64,000 nt of DNA, taken from Asterias rubens. Taxonomy: Eukaryota; Echinodermata; Asteroidea; Forcipulatida; Asteriidae. A model generated the notes under the pieces. It was not told the origin of the DNA and ran no database searches. It saw only the letters and a list, made by a program, of their open reading frames with translations. A program made the position numbers and the translations under genes. The stretch is from contig NC_047076.1 in the NCBI RefSeq assembly GCF_902459465.1, forward strand, positions 13,152,146 through 13,216,145, in the 5' to 3' direction. The first letter of the stretch is position 1. Each line of letters begins with the position of its first letter. Positions 63,101 to 64,000 of the stretch are shown in pieces.

Positions 63101-63245
63101 GATGACATTGACAAGCCTCTGATTCAAGCAACTCAGTATGGCTTATGTAGATGTACGTCAAAACGAATCCCGTTAAGTAAGCAGAGATGAACAACATAAC
63201 AACTTGCCAAACACTCGCCACAGAGGAAGACGATATTCCAGCCAT
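57195..63245 (-). CDS. C1GALT1: Core 1 beta-1,3-galactosyltransferase (C1GALT1, T-synthase), three exons
   Basis: Minus-strand coding exons: 63245-63038 (donor CTTG|GTAAGT), 62399-61729 (ctctttag| ... AGCATG|GTATGT) and 57452-57195 (ttcttatag|). Phases close (1, then 0), giving 378 residues (human is 363). The enzyme adds galactose from UDP-Gal to Tn antigen (GalNAc-Ser/Thr), making core 1 O-glycans in the Golgi lumen. Visible features: one signal anchor (about 12-34); the glycosyltransferase domain from [22 protein letters not shown] with the metal-binding DxD at 164-166; [12 protein letters not shown] (200-211); EDVEMG (236-241); AGDSRD and FHPF. The last exon supplies [19 protein letters not shown] then [17 protein letters not shown], the hallmark C-terminal CC and YHMRP region of the family. 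If intron 2 were ignored, the frame would run 31 codons past 61729 into unrelated sequence (stop at 61636). Intron 2 (4.3 kb) contains the SINE, hAT-MITE and duplications listed separately. Vertebrate T-synthase needs the chaperone COSMC; none is seen here. Confidence 0.95.
57560..57890 (+). mobile_element. tRNA-Leu-derived SINE, plus, nearly complete
   Basis: Head 'gtcatggccgagcggataagagcattctgttcagcggagttcgaatcccagttgtgacat', then 'ctctgagcaagacacttcactataattgc', body 'tgtacctgtgagggcagagttggttcttgtgattgatta', and tail 'gagcgtcactgcgtgac ... gtgctatatcagaaaccactattattgttattat'. Antisense in the last intron of C1GALT1, about 110 bp from the last exon's acceptor. Confidence 0.85.
58060..58470. 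mobile_element. Family C MITE with duplicated flanks
   Basis: Family C core from about 58160 ('gcttagcatgaaatgtcttccttgataaaaac ... tactggtattcagctgctgtttgc ... ggttggtaagactgttttaatcaaggaaac ... gcttacaggcttgaagaaattgggccct'). 'ctactggccgga', 'aaccactggcctca' and 'caattcaagccc' occur on both sides (about 58028-58090 and 58400-58452), a local direct duplication. Confidence 0.65.
58709..59115. mobile_element. hAT-type MITE with 8-bp target duplication
   Basis: Terminal inverted repeats 'ccccgttcccact' and 'agtgggaatgtg' are flanked by the identical octamer GTCACTGA at 58701-58708 and 59116-59123. An 8-bp duplication and short ends are hallmarks of the hAT superfamily. The 407-bp interior is crowded with GATC/GATCA words and 'gtgggaacgc' repeats and has no transposase. 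Plus-strand frames across it are artefacts. Confidence 0.82.
59345..60215 (+). repeat. Direct duplication, about 265-bp segment repeated at about 590-bp distance
   Basis: 'gggtcactgtttgaatcaaaagtgttgttgatagctcgtcaaattgcaaagaaatcaaaaccaaacag ... cccatttttgtgaagtacgagaggccctttcatatgat' (59357-59600) recurs at about 59950-60207 with small changes. Between them, 'ccctttcatatgatgtagattgtcaaaatagcttttgtgg ... aatgacgactg..gaagagactaactaaccgga' is also doubled (about 59584-59720 and 59732-59870). Lies in C1GALT1 intron 2. Confidence 0.85.
60216..60720. other. Unique intronic sequence with an open frame of unknown meaning
   Basis: The region 60247-60456 is open on the plus strand (69 codons, ending in a Cys/Arg-rich stretch) and has 60 open codons on the minus strand. 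Neither has splice borders or a motif I recognise. Composition is somewhat GC-richer than the rest of C1GALT1 intron 2. Confidence 0.3.
60757..61072. mobile_element. SINE tail fragment joined to a family A MITE right half
   Basis: 'ttacccatacaccgatgtgtgttagcactgtatactcggtactttcccgagtcctgtgaaaaa' (second SINE family body) runs into 'acacccttgttgcacattatgtgtgtgctttcag ... gagtaattgaccagtgtccagtgcctttag'. Confidence 0.7.
61165..61620. mobile_element. Family A MITE (left end lost) followed by family G half copy
   Basis: Family A core and right end 'gaggttgataatataaaacattgtgagaaacggctccctc ... ggtctttgacaattaccaatcgtgtccaccatctttaaa' (61165-61451), then family G words 'gattgacattaaacttaccgagtttgaagataatgatagaagaaagcttccc ... 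ttactgaggtgcag' to about 61600. C1GALT1 intron 2, just beyond the second exon. Confidence 0.75.
62528..62670. mobile_element. Family A MITE, internally deleted
   Basis: Both ends are present ('tttggtaattgtcaaagaccagtcttctcacttggtgtatgtcaac' and 'ttaccaagtaagtttttatgctgagtaataacc') with most of the interior missing. C1GALT1 intron 1. Confidence 0.75.
62680..62990. mobile_element. Palindromic MITE (family G)
   Basis: 'gatttacactaaacttacacagttagatgatagtagaaagcttccctgaaaatattac ... gaggtgctgtagttttggggaaatgagtaaaaacagtctcatgaaaat' is mirrored by 'attttcatgacattgttttactcatttctcaaaaactacagcacctcag ... gggaagctttccactaccattatcttcaaaccctgtaagtttaatgtaaa'. It ends about 48 bp from the donor of C1GALT1 exon 1. 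Confidence 0.82.
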
Positions 63246-63418
63246 TTTAAAACCGTTTATCAGAACAATATTTCCGCCTTAAAACAGGAGAATACTTCTA
63301 GCGTTGAATATTCCTAGCGCGCTCAATTTCCCCCCTCCCATTCCACTTACTGCAAGTACTGATTTGTACTTTTCAGATTGATATAATTGCGCAGATAATA
63401 TTATTAAAATGTTCACCT

Positions 63419-63775
63419 TAGTTTGTATTTATAAATTACTCATGTTTGGAGCATTGTTAAGGTTCCAACAGCCGGTGTGGACGTTTTTTATTGTCATTTA
63501 TGAGCTAGCAACTATTAGCTCCCCACTTAACTGTTTACATCTGTTTTCATAAATATACAAGTCATTAAAAAAAATATTAAGTTTGTATTGATGACTTGTG
63601 TATTTATGAAAACAGATGTAAACAGTTAAACGGGGAGCTAATATTATTTGTAATGTCAAAAGTTGCACTAATAGTTGCTAGCTCATAAATGACAATAAAA
63701 AACGCCCACACCGGCTGTTGGAACCCTTGATAATGCTCCAAACACGAATAATTAACAAATACAAACTTGGTGAAA
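63419..63775. repeat. Long foldback upstream of C1GALT1 (arms about 155 bp)
   Basis: The left arm 'tagtttgtatttataaattactcatgtttggagcattgttaaggttccaacagccggtgtggacgttttttattgtcatttatgagctagcaac ... tgtttacatctgttttcataaatatacaagtcat' is mirrored by 'atgacttgtgtatttatgaaaacagatgtaaacagtta ... gttgctagctcataaatgacaataaaaaacgcccacaccggctgttggaaccc'. The right arm has about 25 extra bases. The foldback begins about 175 bp upstream of the C1GALT1 start codon, so it is in or beside the promoter. Confidence 0.85.
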
Positions 63776-64000
63776 ATTTTAGCATGTGAACTTTTAGTGC
63801 ACCCCAGTTAAAATCTAGGGACGAAGGCTTGAATCGTGTGGATTGATTGTTCAGACCCTACGTGATTGTTTGGGGTTTCCCTCTATAATGGTTGCCTACC
63901 ACATCTAAAACTGACATTTCTTAACCACTACACGAGTATCTCCAGGTATATGGCTCTTTCGAAAAAGATGTATAAAGAAAAACTTTACATGTAGTGGTTG

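Overview
This is a stretch of animal nuclear genome. The genes are split by introns with GT/AG borders, intergenic DNA is AT-rich, and about half of the window is dispersed or tandem repeat. The mix of palindromic MITEs (the family with ends reading GGCACTGGACACTATTGG) and tRNA-derived SINEs looks echinoderm, most likely a sea star. That assignment is an inference from remembered repeat style, not from a search.

Three protein genes can be rebuilt exon by exon, all on the minus strand, and all have reading phases that close exactly. (1) 4784-11938: a seven-exon serine/threonine kinase of the STK16 (NAK) family, 303 codons, starting Met-Gly-Cys like a myristoylated and palmitoylated Golgi kinase. 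(2) 14012-15945: a three-exon type II Golgi carbohydrate sulfotransferase (HNK-1ST/C4ST group), 359 codons. (3) 57195-63245: a three-exon core 1 beta-1,3-galactosyltransferase (C1GALT1), 378 codons, whose last exon lies 4.3 kb from the rest behind a repeat-filled intron. All three products are expected at the Golgi: two act directly on glycans and one is a Golgi-associated kinase.

A fourth, unrecognised plus-strand gene is suggested by well-formed exons at 20091-20206, 21078-21180, 21968-22022, 22987-23051 and perhaps 26256-26393 and 26650-26817. The middle exons splice in phase with each other; the outer ones do not yet join.

Region by region: 0-4.7 kb is intergenic with a 240-bp foldback and MITE copies; 4.8-12 kb is STK16 with SINEs in its introns; 14-16 kb is the sulfotransferase; 16.5-17.6 kb is an internally deleted Tc1/mariner transposon with TA target duplications; 20-27 kb holds the unknown gene with minisatellites in its introns; 27-29 kb is imperfect tandem repeat; 31.5-42.9 kb is a satellite district (a tRNA-derived array at 33.3-35.9 kb, an approximately 322-bp satellite at 37.2-40.7 kb, and a short-period array at 41.0-42.9 kb); 45.6-49.1 kb is a roughly 55-bp imperfect repeat interrupted by a MITE and by a 1.4-kb unique island that carries three evenly spaced CRE palindromes and a good splice donor; 49.4-56.7 kb is a MITE/SINE graveyard with clear nested insertions; 57-63.2 kb is C1GALT1; 63.4-63.8 kb is a long foldback upstream of it.
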